A stretch of 64,000 nucleotides of DNA from Burkholderiales bacterium. Its GTDB lineage: Bacteria; Pseudomonadota; Gammaproteobacteria; Burkholderiales; Burkholderiaceae_F. Positions 18,398 through 27,401 of this stretch are shown here, piece after piece; within the stretch, counting starts at the first letter, position 1; the number at the start of each line of letters is the position of its first letter. The position numbers were made by a program, and so were the translations under genes. The stretch is from contig JADCGX010000008.1 of assembly GCA_020248785.1 (NCBI GenBank), positions 1 through 64,000 of the forward strand, in the 5' to 3' direction. The notes beneath the pieces were generated by a model. It was not told the DNA's origin, made no database searches, and worked only from the letters and a program-made list of their open reading frames with translations.

Positions 18398-18973
18398 CTA
18401 GCTCGTCGGCAGCCTGCGCTTGTTGACGAACGTCTTGCGAAACTTCTCGACCTTGGGCGCGACCACGAACATGCAATAGCCCTGCGCAGGGTTGTGGCGG
18501 AAGTACTCCTGGTGGTACGTCTCGGCGCGGTAGTAGTTGCTGGCTGGCACGACAAGCGTCACGACCTCGTCGTCGTAGTGCGGCTGGATCTCGCGAATCG
18601 TGGCTTCGGCGATCTGCCGCTGCGCGTCCGAGTGCGTGAAGATCACCGAGCGGTACTGCTCGCCCACGTCATTGCCCTGGCAGTTCAACTGCGTCGGATC
18701 GTGAATCGTGAAGAACACCTCCAGGATCTCGCGGTAACTGATGCCGGCCGGATCGAACTCGATGCGCACCACTTCGGCATGGCCGGTGCCGCCGTCGCAC
18801 ACGGCGCGATAGCTGGGCTGATCCACATGGCCCCCGGCATACCCGGACTCCACATCGATCACGCCCTGCAACTCCTCGTACACCGCCTCCAGACACCAGA
18901 AGCAGCCGCCACCCAGGGTGGCGAACTCATGACCTGGGCGCGGTTGCGTGCCCAGCGCGTTCTTGATTGACAT
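18398..18973 (-). CDS. msrA: Peptide methionine (S)-S-oxide reductase
   Basis: This 191-residue enzyme repairs methionine-S-sulfoxide in proteins. The catalytic Cys24 sits in GGGCFWCLEA. Further signature blocks are VESGYAGGHVDQPSYRAVCDGGTGHAEVVRIEFDP, FFTIHDPTQLNCQGNDVGEQYRS, and the C-terminal ETYHQEYFRHNPAQGYC. ATG 18973 gives a normal length; the longer frame adds only unrelated sequence. It is on the same strand as creD but about 180 nt before it, so co-transcription is uncertain. It fits with AhpCF and OsmC as part of the oxidative-stress repertoire. Confidence 0.97.
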   Translation of the reverse strand: MSIKNALGTQPRPGHEFATLGGGCFWCLEAVYEELQGVIDVESGYAGGHVDQPSYRAVCDGGTGHAEVVRIEFDPAGISYREILEVFFTIHDPTQLNCQGNDVGEQYRSVIFTHSDAQRQIAEATIREIQPHYDDEVVTLVVPASNYYRAETYHQEYFRHNPAQGYCMFVVAPKVEKFRKTFVNKRRLPTS

Positions 18974-19159
18974 GCGGTCCCCTTGCGAAGTGAAGCAAAC
19001 ATCCGCGCGCCGACCCCCGTGCTGCCTGACCGGGAGGCCGCCACGCATGGCGCAGCATTCGACCGCCGACGGCGCCATTTGATCCCGACGGGCATGGGCA
19101 AGAACCTGACTGACGAATCGCGCTTGATCGCTTTGCAGGCTCGGCGCAGCCCATGAGCC

Positions 19160-19747
19160 TCAGGTCAGCAGGTTGACGAGCAACGCGCCGCCAAACTGCA
19201 ATAGCACACCACTGCCCAGCAGCGCCAGCACATTGAGTTCGGTCGCGTCGCTGCCGGCCACGCCGAGGATCTGGCGCACGCCCGCGCTCCACCAGAAGCA
19301 CGAGAGGATGAACGCGGCAAACAGCAGCAGCACCGCGGGCAGCACGACCAGCAGCAGGCCGGCGGCGTAGATCGGCAACGCGCCGACCACGGCGACCGCG
19401 AGCGATGCGAGCGGCCGGCGCGGCTGGCGAAACATCGGCGCCAGCAGCAGGTACATCAGCGCCAAGGTCAGCGGCGCCAGCGTGAAGCCGAGCAGCGTGG
19501 TGCGAAACGGATCGAACAACGCCGCGTCGCCAGGCAGAAAGCCGAGGTCGGCGTTCCAGCGGGTGTTGAAGTACGTGGTCCCCACCCACACGGCACTGGC
19601 CACGCCCGTGGCGCCAAGCACCAGTGTGCCGAGCACCTGCCGCAAGGCGGCGCTTGGGTGCCGCGCCAGTTGCCGCTCGACGACGCTCCACAGCGCGATC
19701 GGTTCGAACCAGGAGTGCATCGACGCATTTGAGCACAAGCGGTACAT
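19160..19747 (-). CDS. Yip1-like membrane protein
   Basis: The protein has 195 residues (186 if ATG 19720 is used) and five hydrophobic helices in a pattern like Yip1-domain (PF04893) proteins. There is a polar N-terminus, LGTLVLGATGVASAVWVGTTYF, TLLGFTLAPLTLALMYLLLAPMF, GALPIYAAGLLLVVLPAVLLLFAAFILSCFWW, and a final helix. The GVRQILGVAGSDATELN loop before the last helix is typical of bacterial members. Function is unknown. The frame is open far upstream, but the upstream part is antisense to other sequence. There is no clear operon partner. Confidence 0.72.
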   Translation of the reverse strand: MYRLCSNASMHSWFEPIALWSVVERQLARHPSAALRQVLGTLVLGATGVASAVWVGTTYFNTRWNADLGFLPGDAALFDPFRTTLLGFTLAPLTLALMYLLLAPMFRQPRRPLASLAVAVVGALPIYAAGLLLVVLPAVLLLFAAFILSCFWWSAGVRQILGVAGSDATELNVLALLGSGVLLQFGGALLVNLLT

Positions 19748-19800
19748 GCCTTGCCGGTCAGCGCCTACAACGCCGCGGCACCGCGCTTGAAAGATCCCGC

Positions 19801-20007
19801 ATGATGCCGCCGCATGACCCACAGACACCCTCACCAGTGCCGCCGCAACCGCAACCGCCGCCCACGAGCCCGGGCCAGCCCGAGATGCCGGACGTCGACC
19901 CCGCCGGACCTGAAATCCCCCGGCCTCGCCCGGCCACACCGCACCCGCCCGGTACACCGTCGGGGCCGGATATCGCCCCGCCGATGGTCGCTCGACGGCC
20001 GCCCTGA
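19801..20007 (+). CDS. Short proline-rich hypothetical protein
   Basis: This 68-residue frame is about one third proline (MMPPHDPQTPSPVPPQPQ and similar). There is no signal peptide or membrane segment and no strong Shine-Dalgarno sequence before ATG 19801. Short proline-rich proteins of this look are often annotated in Burkholderiales, so it is listed. The composition could also be a by-product of GC-rich DNA. No function is offered. Confidence 0.35.
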   Translation: MMPPHDPQTPSPVPPQPQPPPTSPGQPEMPDVDPAGPEIPRPRPATPHPPGTPSGPDIAPPMVARRPP

Positions 20008-20056
20008 TTCGTCGAAGTTGACCTGCCCAGGGCACGCGTCTTGCCGTCGCGCATGA

Positions 20057-20953
20057 ATGATCTACGCAGTCGCCCGTCACGAACTCGCCATGTCCAAGGT
20101 GCCGAAGGTCAGGGTGCGAGATCGCGCGCCGCCGCTGCCAGCGCCAACGCTCGATCAACTCTTCGCGGCGCTGGCCACGGCGAGGCGGCGACTGCTGGTT
20201 CTGGACTACGACGGCACCCTCGCGCCGTTCGATGCCAACCGGATGGCCGCGCGGCCCTACCCGGGCGCGCACGATCCGCTTTCTCGCATCCGCCAGCAGC
20301 CGTCGACGCGTGTGGTCTTCCTGAGTGGACGGCCGGCGCGCGAAATGCATGATCTGCTCATGCTCTCGCCGCCGCCCGAGATCTGGGGCGTGCACCGGTG
20401 GGAACGCATGATGGCCTCCGGTCAGCTGCTGCGCTCGATCCTGCCGACGCAGGCGAGGGGCGAGCTCAATCGCCTGATGGCACTGCAGCCGCAGGTCGAA
20501 GCGCTCGGCGCAACCCCGGAACAGAAGTACGGCTCGGTCGCCTTGCACTGGCGCGGCCTGAGCCCGGATCGCGTAAGGCAGCCGCGGGCCCTGTTGCAAC
20601 CCTTGCAGGACAGCGCTCGCGCTCGCGTCGATGCGGCCTACTCCTATCTGGAGGAGTTCGACGGCGGTTCGGAGTTACGCGCGCGCGGGCCGAACAAGCG
20701 CTCGGTCGTGCGGGCTTTGCTGCGCGAAGAGGCCCGCAACGCGGCGATCGCCTGCCTGGGCGACGAGGTGTCCGATGAAGAAGCCTTCGTCGCGCTCGGC
20801 GGACGCTGTCTGGCGGTGCGGCTCATGCCGCCGCAGGCGAGCGAGACCGCGCGCGCCCCACCGCGGCGCAGGCAAGCTTGCAAATGCCCGCCGACCTGCT
20901 CGCCTTTCTCGGACGCTGGCACGACACGCCGAATCGCGCGCACGGCGGTGTGA
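20057..20953 (+). CDS. otsB: Trehalose-6-phosphate phosphatase, frameshifted near 3' end
   Basis: This HAD-superfamily phosphatase (298 residues as read) converts trehalose-6-phosphate to trehalose. Motif I is DYDGT at residues 50-54, followed by VVFLSGRP, a cap domain with YGSVALHWRG, and C-terminal CLGDEVSDEEAF. After about 20840 the frame turns into Arg/Pro/Cys-rich nonsense. In another frame, at 20842-20958, the sequence reads RPTAAQASLQMPADLLAFLGRWHDT and ends at TGA 20956-20958, the expected family C-terminus. One base therefore seems to be missing around 20830-20842. ATG 20090 is an alternative start. The catalytic motifs precede the lesion, so activity may survive. otsA follows directly. 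Confidence 0.88.
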   Translation: MIYAVARHELAMSKVPKVRVRDRAPPLPAPTLDQLFAALATARRRLLVLDYDGTLAPFDANRMAARPYPGAHDPLSRIRQQPSTRVVFLSGRPAREMHDLLMLSPPPEIWGVHRWERMMASGQLLRSILPTQARGELNRLMALQPQVEALGATPEQKYGSVALHWRGLSPDRVRQPRALLQPLQDSARARVDAAYSYLEEFDGGSELRARGPNKRSVVRALLREEARNAAIACLGDEVSDEEAFVALGGRCLAVRLMPPQASETARAPPRRRQACKCPPTCSPFSDAGTTRRIARTAV

Positions 20954-20960
20954 CCTGAAG

Positions 20961-22541
20961 GTGGACGCCGCCGGCGCCATTGACGTCGCCGCCATCCGTT
21001 CGCGCCAGGTCCTTCTGGTGGTGTCCAACCGGTTGCCGATCGTGCTTGAGACAGCGCCTGAGCCGCGGGGAGAACGCAAGCACGCTCTCGTCGCGCGGCC
21101 AGGCAGCGGCGGGCTGGTGTCCGCGTTGCTGCCGGTGCTGCGTCATCGCGGCGGCACCTGGGTGGGCTGGGCGGGCCTACCCACCGAGGACGGTCAGGAG
21201 CGCGAGGTCGCGCAGGCACAGGAGCAGGCCAGCGGCGAGTTCGGCTTCGCCTTGCAGGGCTTGCCCCTATCGGGCGCCGAGGTGCGCGACTACTACGAGG
21301 GCTTCTCCAACCGCGTGCTGTGGCCGCTGTTCCACGACCTACCGGAGCGCTGCTGCTTCGACCCGGCGTACTTCGAGGCGTATGTGGGCGTGAACGAGCG
21401 CTTTGCGGAGGCGATCCTCGCTTGTGGCAGCGCCGATCTCACATGGATCCATGATTACCAGCTGATCGGCGTTGCCGCTGCGCTACGCGCACGCGGCGTG
21501 CTGAGCCGGCTCGGCTTCTTTCTGCATATCCCGTTTCCCCCGCCCGATCTGTACCTGCGTCTGCCGTGGCGCTTCCAGATCCTGCGCATGCTGCTCGCCC
21601 ACGACCTCGTCGGCTTCCGGACGCTGCCCGACCGCAGCAATTTCATCGCCTGCGTCCGCAGGCTGCTTCCCGAGGTGAAGCTGCTGGGCCGCGGTCATCT
21701 GGTGGCCGCCGACCGGATCGACAGCGGCAGCGCGAGCGCGCCACCCGGGGCGCAGGCGCGCATCGGCGTGTTTCCAATCAGCATCGACGACGCGGGCTAC
21801 GTCAAGCGGGCCCAAACGGCTGTCGTGCGCGATCTCGCGCAGCGGCTGCGCGGCAACTTCCCGCCCGATCGCCAATTGATCCTCGACGTCGACCGGCTCG
21901 ACTACACCAAGGGCATTCCGGAGCGCCCGCGCGCGTTCGATCTCCTGCTGTCGCAGCACCCGGCACTCATCCGCCGCGTGACGCTCATCCAGGTGATGGT
22001 GCCCAGCCGAGAGGACATCGCCGAGTACGCTTCGCTGAAGGCCGAGGTCGACCGGCTGGTGAGCCAGATCAACGGCCGCTACACGGCGCCTGGCGACTGG
22101 GTGCCGGTGCAGTACGTGTACCGCGCGCTGGCGCACGACGAGCTGATCGCGTGGTACCGCTGCTGCCAGATCGCGCTCATCACGCCACTGAAGGACGGCA
22201 TGAACCTGGTCGCCAAGGAGTTCTGCGCCCGCAGCGTCGACGAGGACGCCGTGCTGATCCTCAGCGAGTTCGCCGGCGCCGAGACGCAACTGCACGGTGG
22301 CGCGCTGATCGTCAACCGGCACGGCATCGGCAGCGTGGCCGCGGCCTTGTATCGAGCCGTGCGGATGCCGCTGGACGAGCGGCGCAGCCGCATGCGCCGC
22401 CTGCGCCGCCAGGTCGCAAGCGGCGATGTGTCCTGGTGGGTCAACGCGTTCCTGCGAGCGGCAATCGCCAAGGACCTGTCGGACTTTCCGCGGACGGATG
22501 ACTATGTGCCGACTGACGCGGCGGGGTACTCGACCGTCTAG
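20961..22541 (+). CDS. otsA: Trehalose-6-phosphate synthase
   Basis: This GT20-family enzyme (526 residues) joins UDP-glucose and glucose-6-phosphate. N-terminal VVSNRLPIV and GSGGLVSALLPVL are the sugar-nucleotide loop. WIHDYQL, GFFLHIPFPPPDLY, HDLVGFRT, the catalytic DRLDYTKGIPERPRAF, ITPLKDGMNLVAKEF and LSEFAGA follow in order. The frame is open back to 20631 inside otsB. I chose GTG 20961 because it lies 2 nt after the TGA of the repaired otsB frame and just before the conserved start. The otsB-otsA order suggests one transcript for trehalose synthesis, usually an osmotic or desiccation response. Confidence 0.93.
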   Translation: MDAAGAIDVAAIRSRQVLLVVSNRLPIVLETAPEPRGERKHALVARPGSGGLVSALLPVLRHRGGTWVGWAGLPTEDGQEREVAQAQEQASGEFGFALQGLPLSGAEVRDYYEGFSNRVLWPLFHDLPERCCFDPAYFEAYVGVNERFAEAILACGSADLTWIHDYQLIGVAAALRARGVLSRLGFFLHIPFPPPDLYLRLPWRFQILRMLLAHDLVGFRTLPDRSNFIACVRRLLPEVKLLGRGHLVAADRIDSGSASAPPGAQARIGVFPISIDDAGYVKRAQTAVVRDLAQRLRGNFPPDRQLILDVDRLDYTKGIPERPRAFDLLLSQHPALIRRVTLIQVMVPSREDIAEYASLKAEVDRLVSQINGRYTAPGDWVPVQYVYRALAHDELIAWYRCCQIALITPLKDGMNLVAKEFCARSVDEDAVLILSEFAGAETQLHGGALIVNRHGIGSVAAALYRAVRMPLDERRSRMRRLRRQVASGDVSWWVNAFLRAAIAKDLSDFPRTDDYVPTDAAGYSTV

Positions 22542-22575
22542 CGCGTTGCCTGCGGCGCGGTGCCGGCGTGCGCCA

Positions 22576-22953
22576 CTACAGCCGGAGTTGGTAGGCCAGC
22601 AGCAATCCGCAGCACGGCAGACCGAGCGCGAGTCCAAGGCCAAGACAGGCATGGGCGGCACGCTGACCGCGTTGCTTCCAGCGCCGCGCCGCCGCGCTCG
22701 AACCAGGGAGCTTGATGGCGAACGCGCAAACAAAGCCAAGCGCCAGAACCGCGAGCGCACTGGCCGCACAACCGAAAACCGCGGCGCGCAGATAGTCCTG
22801 CGGATACGGGGTCCAGGCGGTCAGGGCCCAGCTTGCAAGCTGCGCGGCGCCGAGAGCGAAGAACAGTGCCAGCGCGACCGCGAGCGCCATGCGCTCCAGC
22901 CGCCAAGGCACCACTTCAGTTGCGCCGGACAGGCGCTTCGACCGGTCAAGCAT
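22576..22953 (-). CDS. Small membrane protein, unknown
   Basis: This 125-residue protein has three clear hydrophobic helices (about residues 22-43, 53-75 and 98-120) and basic loops. I do not recognise a family. ATG 22953 overlaps the stop of the upstream acetyltransferase gene (ATGCTTGA), so translation is probably coupled and the two genes are likely co-expressed. It is convergent with otsA, about 35 nt apart. Confidence 0.6.
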   Translation of the reverse strand: MLDRSKRLSGATEVVPWRLERMALAVALALFFALGAAQLASWALTAWTPYPQDYLRAAVFGCAASALAVLALGFVCAFAIKLPGSSAAARRWKQRGQRAAHACLGLGLALGLPCCGLLLAYQLRL

Positions 22954-23515
22954 CGGTCCGCCCCAGGACCTTTGCCAGCAGCCGGTTCTCGTGCGACTCG
23001 CCTTCCATGACGAACTCCGTGCGACCATGGTCCCGGTAGCCGCGGCGCGCATGGTACGCCAAGGCGCGCTGGTTATGGACCCAGGGAGTCAGCCACAGCA
23101 CCGTCGCGCCACTTTCAGCGGCCAGGGCTTCGGCGCGCGCGAGCAGCCGTGTACCGACCCGCATGGCCGTAAACGGCTCCTGTACATACAGTCGTAACAG
23201 TTCGGCTTGCGTCCCGTCCGGCGCCAGAGGGTGGCCGGCGCCAAGGGTCAGTTGCGCGAAGCCGACCAGATGGCCACGCGATTCGGCCACCTCGATGCGC
23301 GTGTCGCGCTCACCGAGCGCCCTGACGAACTGCGCTTGTGAATAGGCGCCCAGCACCGCGCGCGCCAACACCGGGCGGATGCCTTGCGTCGCATAGTTGT
23401 CCAGAAAGACCTGCGTCGCGAGCACCGACAGACACAGCGCGTCCGCGACACACGCAGGGCGCAGGTCGATTACGGTTTGTGGCGTGGACACGGCGACCAA
23501 GGTCTGGCGGTACAT
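22946..23515 (-). CDS. GNAT-family N-acetyltransferase
   Basis: This 189-residue protein has the GNAT fold: an N-terminal strand IDLRPACVADA, a central region with VGFAQLTLG, ELLRLYVQEPFTAMRVGTRLLARAEALA, WVHNQRALAYHARRGYRDHGRTEFVM (motif B) and a short tail. The acetyl-CoA loop is written AMRVGTRLL in place of the usual Q/RxxGxG/A. The target is unknown. The frame extends far upstream; ATG 23515 or GTG 23491 are reasonable starts. It overlaps the downstream membrane-protein gene by 8 nt. It is divergent from the aldolase gene. Confidence 0.85.
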   Translation of the reverse strand: MYRQTLVAVSTPQTVIDLRPACVADALCLSVLATQVFLDNYATQGIRPVLARAVLGAYSQAQFVRALGERDTRIEVAESRGHLVGFAQLTLGAGHPLAPDGTQAELLRLYVQEPFTAMRVGTRLLARAEALAAESGATVLWLTPWVHNQRALAYHARRGYRDHGRTEFVMEGESHENRLLAKVLGRTDA

Positions 23516-23693
23516 ACGGCGGGACCATCCTGCGTCCAGCGACACGCTTGTCGGTCTAATGTTGACGGCCCGAGCTTGCACTGCCTGCCTGCGTTCGTCC
23601 AGCGCGGACCGCCCGCTGGGCCCGTCATCGATGCGAAGATCGCCACCGTCGGCGCAGGCTCGGCGCGGACGGCGAGCACACGAAGGAGGCAAG

Positions 23694-24464
23694 ATGCGCG
23701 AGAACCGGCTTCGCTCGATCTGGCAACGCGGTGACACGGCCGTGAACGCCTGGCTCACCATCGGCAGCAGCTTCGCCGCGGAGTTGATGGCGCAGCAAGG
23801 CTGGGATGCGCTGACCATCGACTTGCAGCATGGCGTGATCGACGACCACGCTCTGGTGCCGATGTTGCAGGCAATCGGCAGTACGGCCGCCGTGCCACTC
23901 GTCCGCGTGCCGTGGCTGGAGCCGGGCATTTTGATGAAAACGCTTGATGCCGGCGCCTACGGCGTGATCTGTCCGATGGTCAATACGCGCGAAGACGCGC
24001 AAAAGCTGGTCGCCTTCACCAGTTACGCGCCGCGCGGCATGCGCAGCCATGGCCCCGCGCGCGCCACGCTGTACGGCGGCCCCGACTACTTCGCGCACGC
24101 CAACGACACCATCGTGCGCTTTGCGATGATCGAGAGCGCACAGGCGCTCGACAACCTCGACGCCATCTTGTCGGTCGCTGGGCTCGACGCGATTTACATC
24201 GGACCGTCCGACCTGTCGATCTCGCTCGGCTGCGCGCCGGCCTTTGACGAGCTCGCGCCGGTGGTCGCGCAGGCGGTGGAGCACATTCTCGCGCGTGCGC
24301 GGCACCACGGCGTGGTGGCCGGTATCCACAATGGTTCGCCGCAGGCCGCCCTGGCGCGCAGCGCGATGGGATTCCGGTTCGTCACCGCCGGAACCGATGC
24401 GCGCCTGCTCGCCGCCGGCTCGCAGCGGATCCTGACGCAGATGCGCGGCGGTCAGGGGGACTGA
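23694..24464 (+). CDS. HpcH/HpaI-family aldolase
   Basis: This 256-residue class II pyruvate aldolase is of the HpcH/HpaI/CitE family, (beta/alpha)8 barrels that cleave or form 2-keto-4-hydroxy acids with a divalent metal. Recognisable blocks are NAWLTIGSSFAAELMAQQGWDALTIDLQHG, the Arg-containing VRVPW, GAYGVICPMVNTREDAQKLV, MIESAQALDN with the metal-binding Glu, and GLDAIYIGPSDLSISLG with the metal-binding Asp. A strong Shine-Dalgarno AAGGAGG sits 6 nt before ATG 23694. It is a single gene, so its pathway is not shown by context. Confidence 0.93.
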   Translation: MRENRLRSIWQRGDTAVNAWLTIGSSFAAELMAQQGWDALTIDLQHGVIDDHALVPMLQAIGSTAAVPLVRVPWLEPGILMKTLDAGAYGVICPMVNTREDAQKLVAFTSYAPRGMRSHGPARATLYGGPDYFAHANDTIVRFAMIESAQALDNLDAILSVAGLDAIYIGPSDLSISLGCAPAFDELAPVVAQAVEHILARARHHGVVAGIHNGSPQAALARSAMGFRFVTAGTDARLLAAGSQRILTQMRGGQGD

Positions 24465-24555
24465 GGCAGGCGCGCTCCAACGTCGCGGACGCGCGACCGG
24501 TACCCCGCCCGTGCGTCACGCCATCCATCATTCAACCGAGCGAAAGTGACCAACA

Positions 24556-25449
24556 ATGACCCTGCTACCCCTGTCCAGCGCCGAAGTCGATGAGCTCGAC
24601 GCCATGTTCCAGTCGCTCGACCAGGAGAGCAACCCGATGGACCTGTCGATGGCTGATGGCTTTCTCACCGGCGTGCTGGTGCATCCGCGGACCATCCTGC
24701 CGTCGGACTGGCTGCCGCGTCTGATCGATCCGCGGGCCGACACGCTCGATCTCAGCAACAGCGCGATCGACGCCACGCGCTTTATCGAACTCATCATGCG
24801 GCGCTACAACGAGTTGGCTGCTTGTATCGCCGCGCGGGAGCCATTTGCCCCGATCGTGCCGATGATCGACGACGATGAAGATTCCGCCGACGACACGAGC
24901 GACGGATTGCCCGAGGTCGGCGGCGCGCAGCCCGGCGGCGGCGCCCGCGAGCTTGCCGCGCGCGCTGACGATCACGAGGCCATTGAGCCTGCCGTCCGCG
25001 GCCAGACACGCGCTGAAACCGCCGCTGCCCCCCGCGCCGACGCCGTGGATGACGCGGCGAATGACGACGACGCCCTCGACGAAGCCTTGCCGCTGAACAC
25101 GCTCGTGCTTGCGTTCTGGTGCGCGGGCTTTTTCAACGCGATCAACGCCTGGCCCGGGCTGGGCGATCTGCCGGCCGACGAAGTCGCGCCGCTGCTGGCC
25201 AACTTGTACCGCTACATCCCGGCCGGTGACAACGACGAGCTGCGCCAGTTGCATCGCGATCTCGACGCCGCGCTGCCGCGGCCCGATTCGGCGGAGGACG
25301 CGATCGACGACCTCGTCGCCACGGTGCTCGACTTGGCGGACATCACCCGCCCGAACCGGCCCGTGCGGCGCGCGCCGAAGCTGGGTCGCAACGAACCGTG
25401 CTGGTGCGGTAGCGGCCGCAAATACAAGCGCTGCCACGGCGCGGGCTGA
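24556..25449 (+). CDS. UPF0149 (YecA-like) protein with SEC-C zinc motif
   Basis: This 297-residue protein starts with a UPF0149/YecA helical domain ([16 protein letters not shown]...[17 protein letters not shown], residues 1-90). Residues 95-175 are an acidic, Ala/Asp-rich linker unusual for the family. A second helical part ([12 protein letters not shown]...LLANLYRY) follows, then a C-terminal SEC-C zinc motif [19 protein letters not shown] at about 277-295, as in SecA. SEC-C proteins may contact the ribosome or SecB; the role here is unknown. The acidic linker lengthens the protein by about 80 residues. Confidence 0.88.
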   Translation: MTLLPLSSAEVDELDAMFQSLDQESNPMDLSMADGFLTGVLVHPRTILPSDWLPRLIDPRADTLDLSNSAIDATRFIELIMRRYNELAACIAAREPFAPIVPMIDDDEDSADDTSDGLPEVGGAQPGGGARELAARADDHEAIEPAVRGQTRAETAAAPRADAVDDAANDDDALDEALPLNTLVLAFWCAGFFNAINAWPGLGDLPADEVAPLLANLYRYIPAGDNDELRQLHRDLDAALPRPDSAEDAIDDLVATVLDLADITRPNRPVRRAPKLGRNEPCWCGSGRKYKRCHGAG

Positions 25450-25537
25450 GCAAGCCAAAAATCCTCGGTCGGAAGTGCGTTGCAACGCTAGCGGCAGTTG
25501 CACGCGCCCGAGCGAGATCGCCTCGCCGGCCAGCGCC

Positions 25538-27232
25538 TTACGCGGCCAGCTTCAACCGCTCAAGCGCCGCCGCGGCCATCGCGTCAGCCACCGCGCGACG
25601 GGGATTGACGACGCGGTCCAGTCCGATGCCGGCCAGCAGATTGGCCTCTTCCTCGTTGGCGGCGCGCGCGATGATCGCGATGCCTGCGTTCAGAGCGCGG
25701 GCTGTGTCGACGATGGGGCGCACATCCGTGGTCTCAGGCAGCGTGATCAGCAGCAGGCCAGCACCGGCGATATGCGCCTGCACCAGCGCGATGGGGTCGA
25801 CCGCGTTGCCGGATACCGCAGCGTGGCCGGCATCGCGCAGTTCCTGAACGCGCTCGCGATTCTGCTCGACCACCACGAACGGGACGTCGCGCTGGGCCAG
25901 CACGCGCGCCAGGTGGCGGCCGACGTTGCCGTAACCGACGAGCACCACGTGCCTGGCCAGGTAGCGGTTCTCGGTGGTCGAAGGCAGCGCGGCAAGCGGG
26001 TCGTCGCGCGTCTCCAGCCGGCGCGCCAGCGGCGACCGATCAAGGATCCACCGCCGCAACGGCTCATTGGCCGAAAGCAGCAGCGGATTGAGCGCGATCG
26101 AGATCAGCGCGCCGGCCACCACGAGGCTCTGGCCTTCGGGCGGCACCACACCGAGACTTGCGCCAAGCGCCACCAGGATGAATGAGAACTCGCCAATCTG
26201 CGCCAGACTCGTGGACACGGTGAGCGCCGTATTCAGCGGGTAGCGCATGGCCAGCACGAGCGCGGCCGCTGCGATGGACTTGCCGACGATGATGACGGCG
26301 GTCACCGCCAGCACCTGCAGCGGACGCTCGATCAGCACCATCGGATCGAACAGCATGCCGACCGAGACGAAGAACAGCACGGCGAAGGCATCGCGAAACG
26401 GCAGCGATTCGTCGGCAGCGCGGTGGCTGAACTCGGACTCGCGCAACACGAGGCCAGCGAAAAACGCGCCCAGCGCGACTGACACCCCGAACAGCGCAGC
26501 CGCCCCGTAGGCGATGCCCACCGCCGTGGCGATCACGCACAGCGTGAAGAGTTCGCGCGAGCCCGTCTTGGAGATGTGCCACAGCATCCAGGGCAGCAGG
26601 CGGCGGCCGCCCAGCAGCATCACGGCCACGAAGGCGGCCACCGCGAGCAGCGTCTTGACCAGCGTGCCGAGCAGGCTGCCGGTGCCGCCGCCTTGCGCCG
26701 CGGGCTCCAGTGCGGTGATCGCCACGGGCAGCAACACGAGCACCAGGACCATGGCGAGGTCCTCGACGATCAGCCAGCCCACTGCGATACGTCCGTTGTG
26801 GCTGCCCAGCAGGCCGCGCGACTCGAGCGCGCGCAACAGCACCACCGTGCTCGCGACCGACAGCGCGATGCCGAAAACCAGCGCGCCGGCCGGCGTCCAG
26901 CCCCACCACAGCGCCAGCGCCGCACCGAGTGCCGTGGCCACCGCCATCTGCAAGGCCGCCCCGGGCACGGCGATCTTGCGCACCGCCAGGAGGTCGTCGA
27001 TCGAAAAGTGCAGGCCGACGCCGAACATCAACAGCATCACGCCGACCTCGGCCAGCTGCATTGCAATCTGCACGTCCGCCACGAAACCGGGTGTGTGCGG
27101 CCCGATCACCACGCCAGCGAGCAGATAGCCGACCAGCGCCGGCAACTTCAGGCGTGAGGCGACGAAGCCCAGGACGAGCGCCAGGCCGAGCGCTGCGGCC
27201 AGCGTGACGATGAGGGGCATGTGGACGTGCAT
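25538..27232 (-). CDS. CPA2 cation:proton antiporter (KefB/YbaL-like)
   Basis: This 564-residue protein has about 12-13 membrane helices of the Na+/H+ exchanger (CPA2) type in residues 1-385. They include LPALVGYLLAGVVIGPHTPG, GLLGSHNGRIAVGWLIVEDL with the conserved transport Asp, and FRDAFAVLFFVSVGMLFDP. Residues 415-530 form an RCK/TrkA-N domain with HVVLVGYGNVGRHLARVL (GxGxxG), which binds nucleotides. Length fits KefB/KefC/YbaL. It probably exports K+ or another monovalent cation in exchange for protons. ATG 27232 (MHVHMPLIV) is preferred to the longer frame; ATG 27220 is also possible. No KefF/KefG-type flavoprotein is adjacent. Confidence 0.93.
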   Translation of the reverse strand: MHVHMPLIVTLAAALGLALVLGFVASRLKLPALVGYLLAGVVIGPHTPGFVADVQIAMQLAEVGVMLLMFGVGLHFSIDDLLAVRKIAVPGAALQMAVATALGAALALWWGWTPAGALVFGIALSVASTVVLLRALESRGLLGSHNGRIAVGWLIVEDLAMVLVLVLLPVAITALEPAAQGGGTGSLLGTLVKTLLAVAAFVAVMLLGGRRLLPWMLWHISKTGSRELFTLCVIATAVGIAYGAAALFGVSVALGAFFAGLVLRESEFSHRAADESLPFRDAFAVLFFVSVGMLFDPMVLIERPLQVLAVTAVIIVGKSIAAAALVLAMRYPLNTALTVSTSLAQIGEFSFILVALGASLGVVPPEGQSLVVAGALISIALNPLLLSANEPLRRWILDRSPLARRLETRDDPLAALPSTTENRYLARHVVLVGYGNVGRHLARVLAQRDVPFVVVEQNRERVQELRDAGHAAVSGNAVDPIALVQAHIAGAGLLLITLPETTDVRPIVDTARALNAGIAIIARAANEEEANLLAGIGLDRVVNPRRAVADAMAAAALERLKLAA

Positions 27233-27401
27233 TGCGTGCAAACGGGGTCGCGTTGTCGTTGTAGCACTTCTATCACGACGACAGCCGAAGCCCCCGTGGC
27301 CCGCATCTCGGGCGCGACACCGGGTTGATCCCAACGCAGCGCGAGGAGGCGCGCTCTCCATGCCCTTGATCGGTGGTAGCCGCTGGCCGTCACCGATCCG
27401 G

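Noticed and set aside
23397..23693. N-terminal extension of the HpcH aldolase frame to 23397
   Set aside because: The extension has no homology and overlaps the divergent acetyltransferase gene; a strong Shine-Dalgarno precedes ATG 23694.
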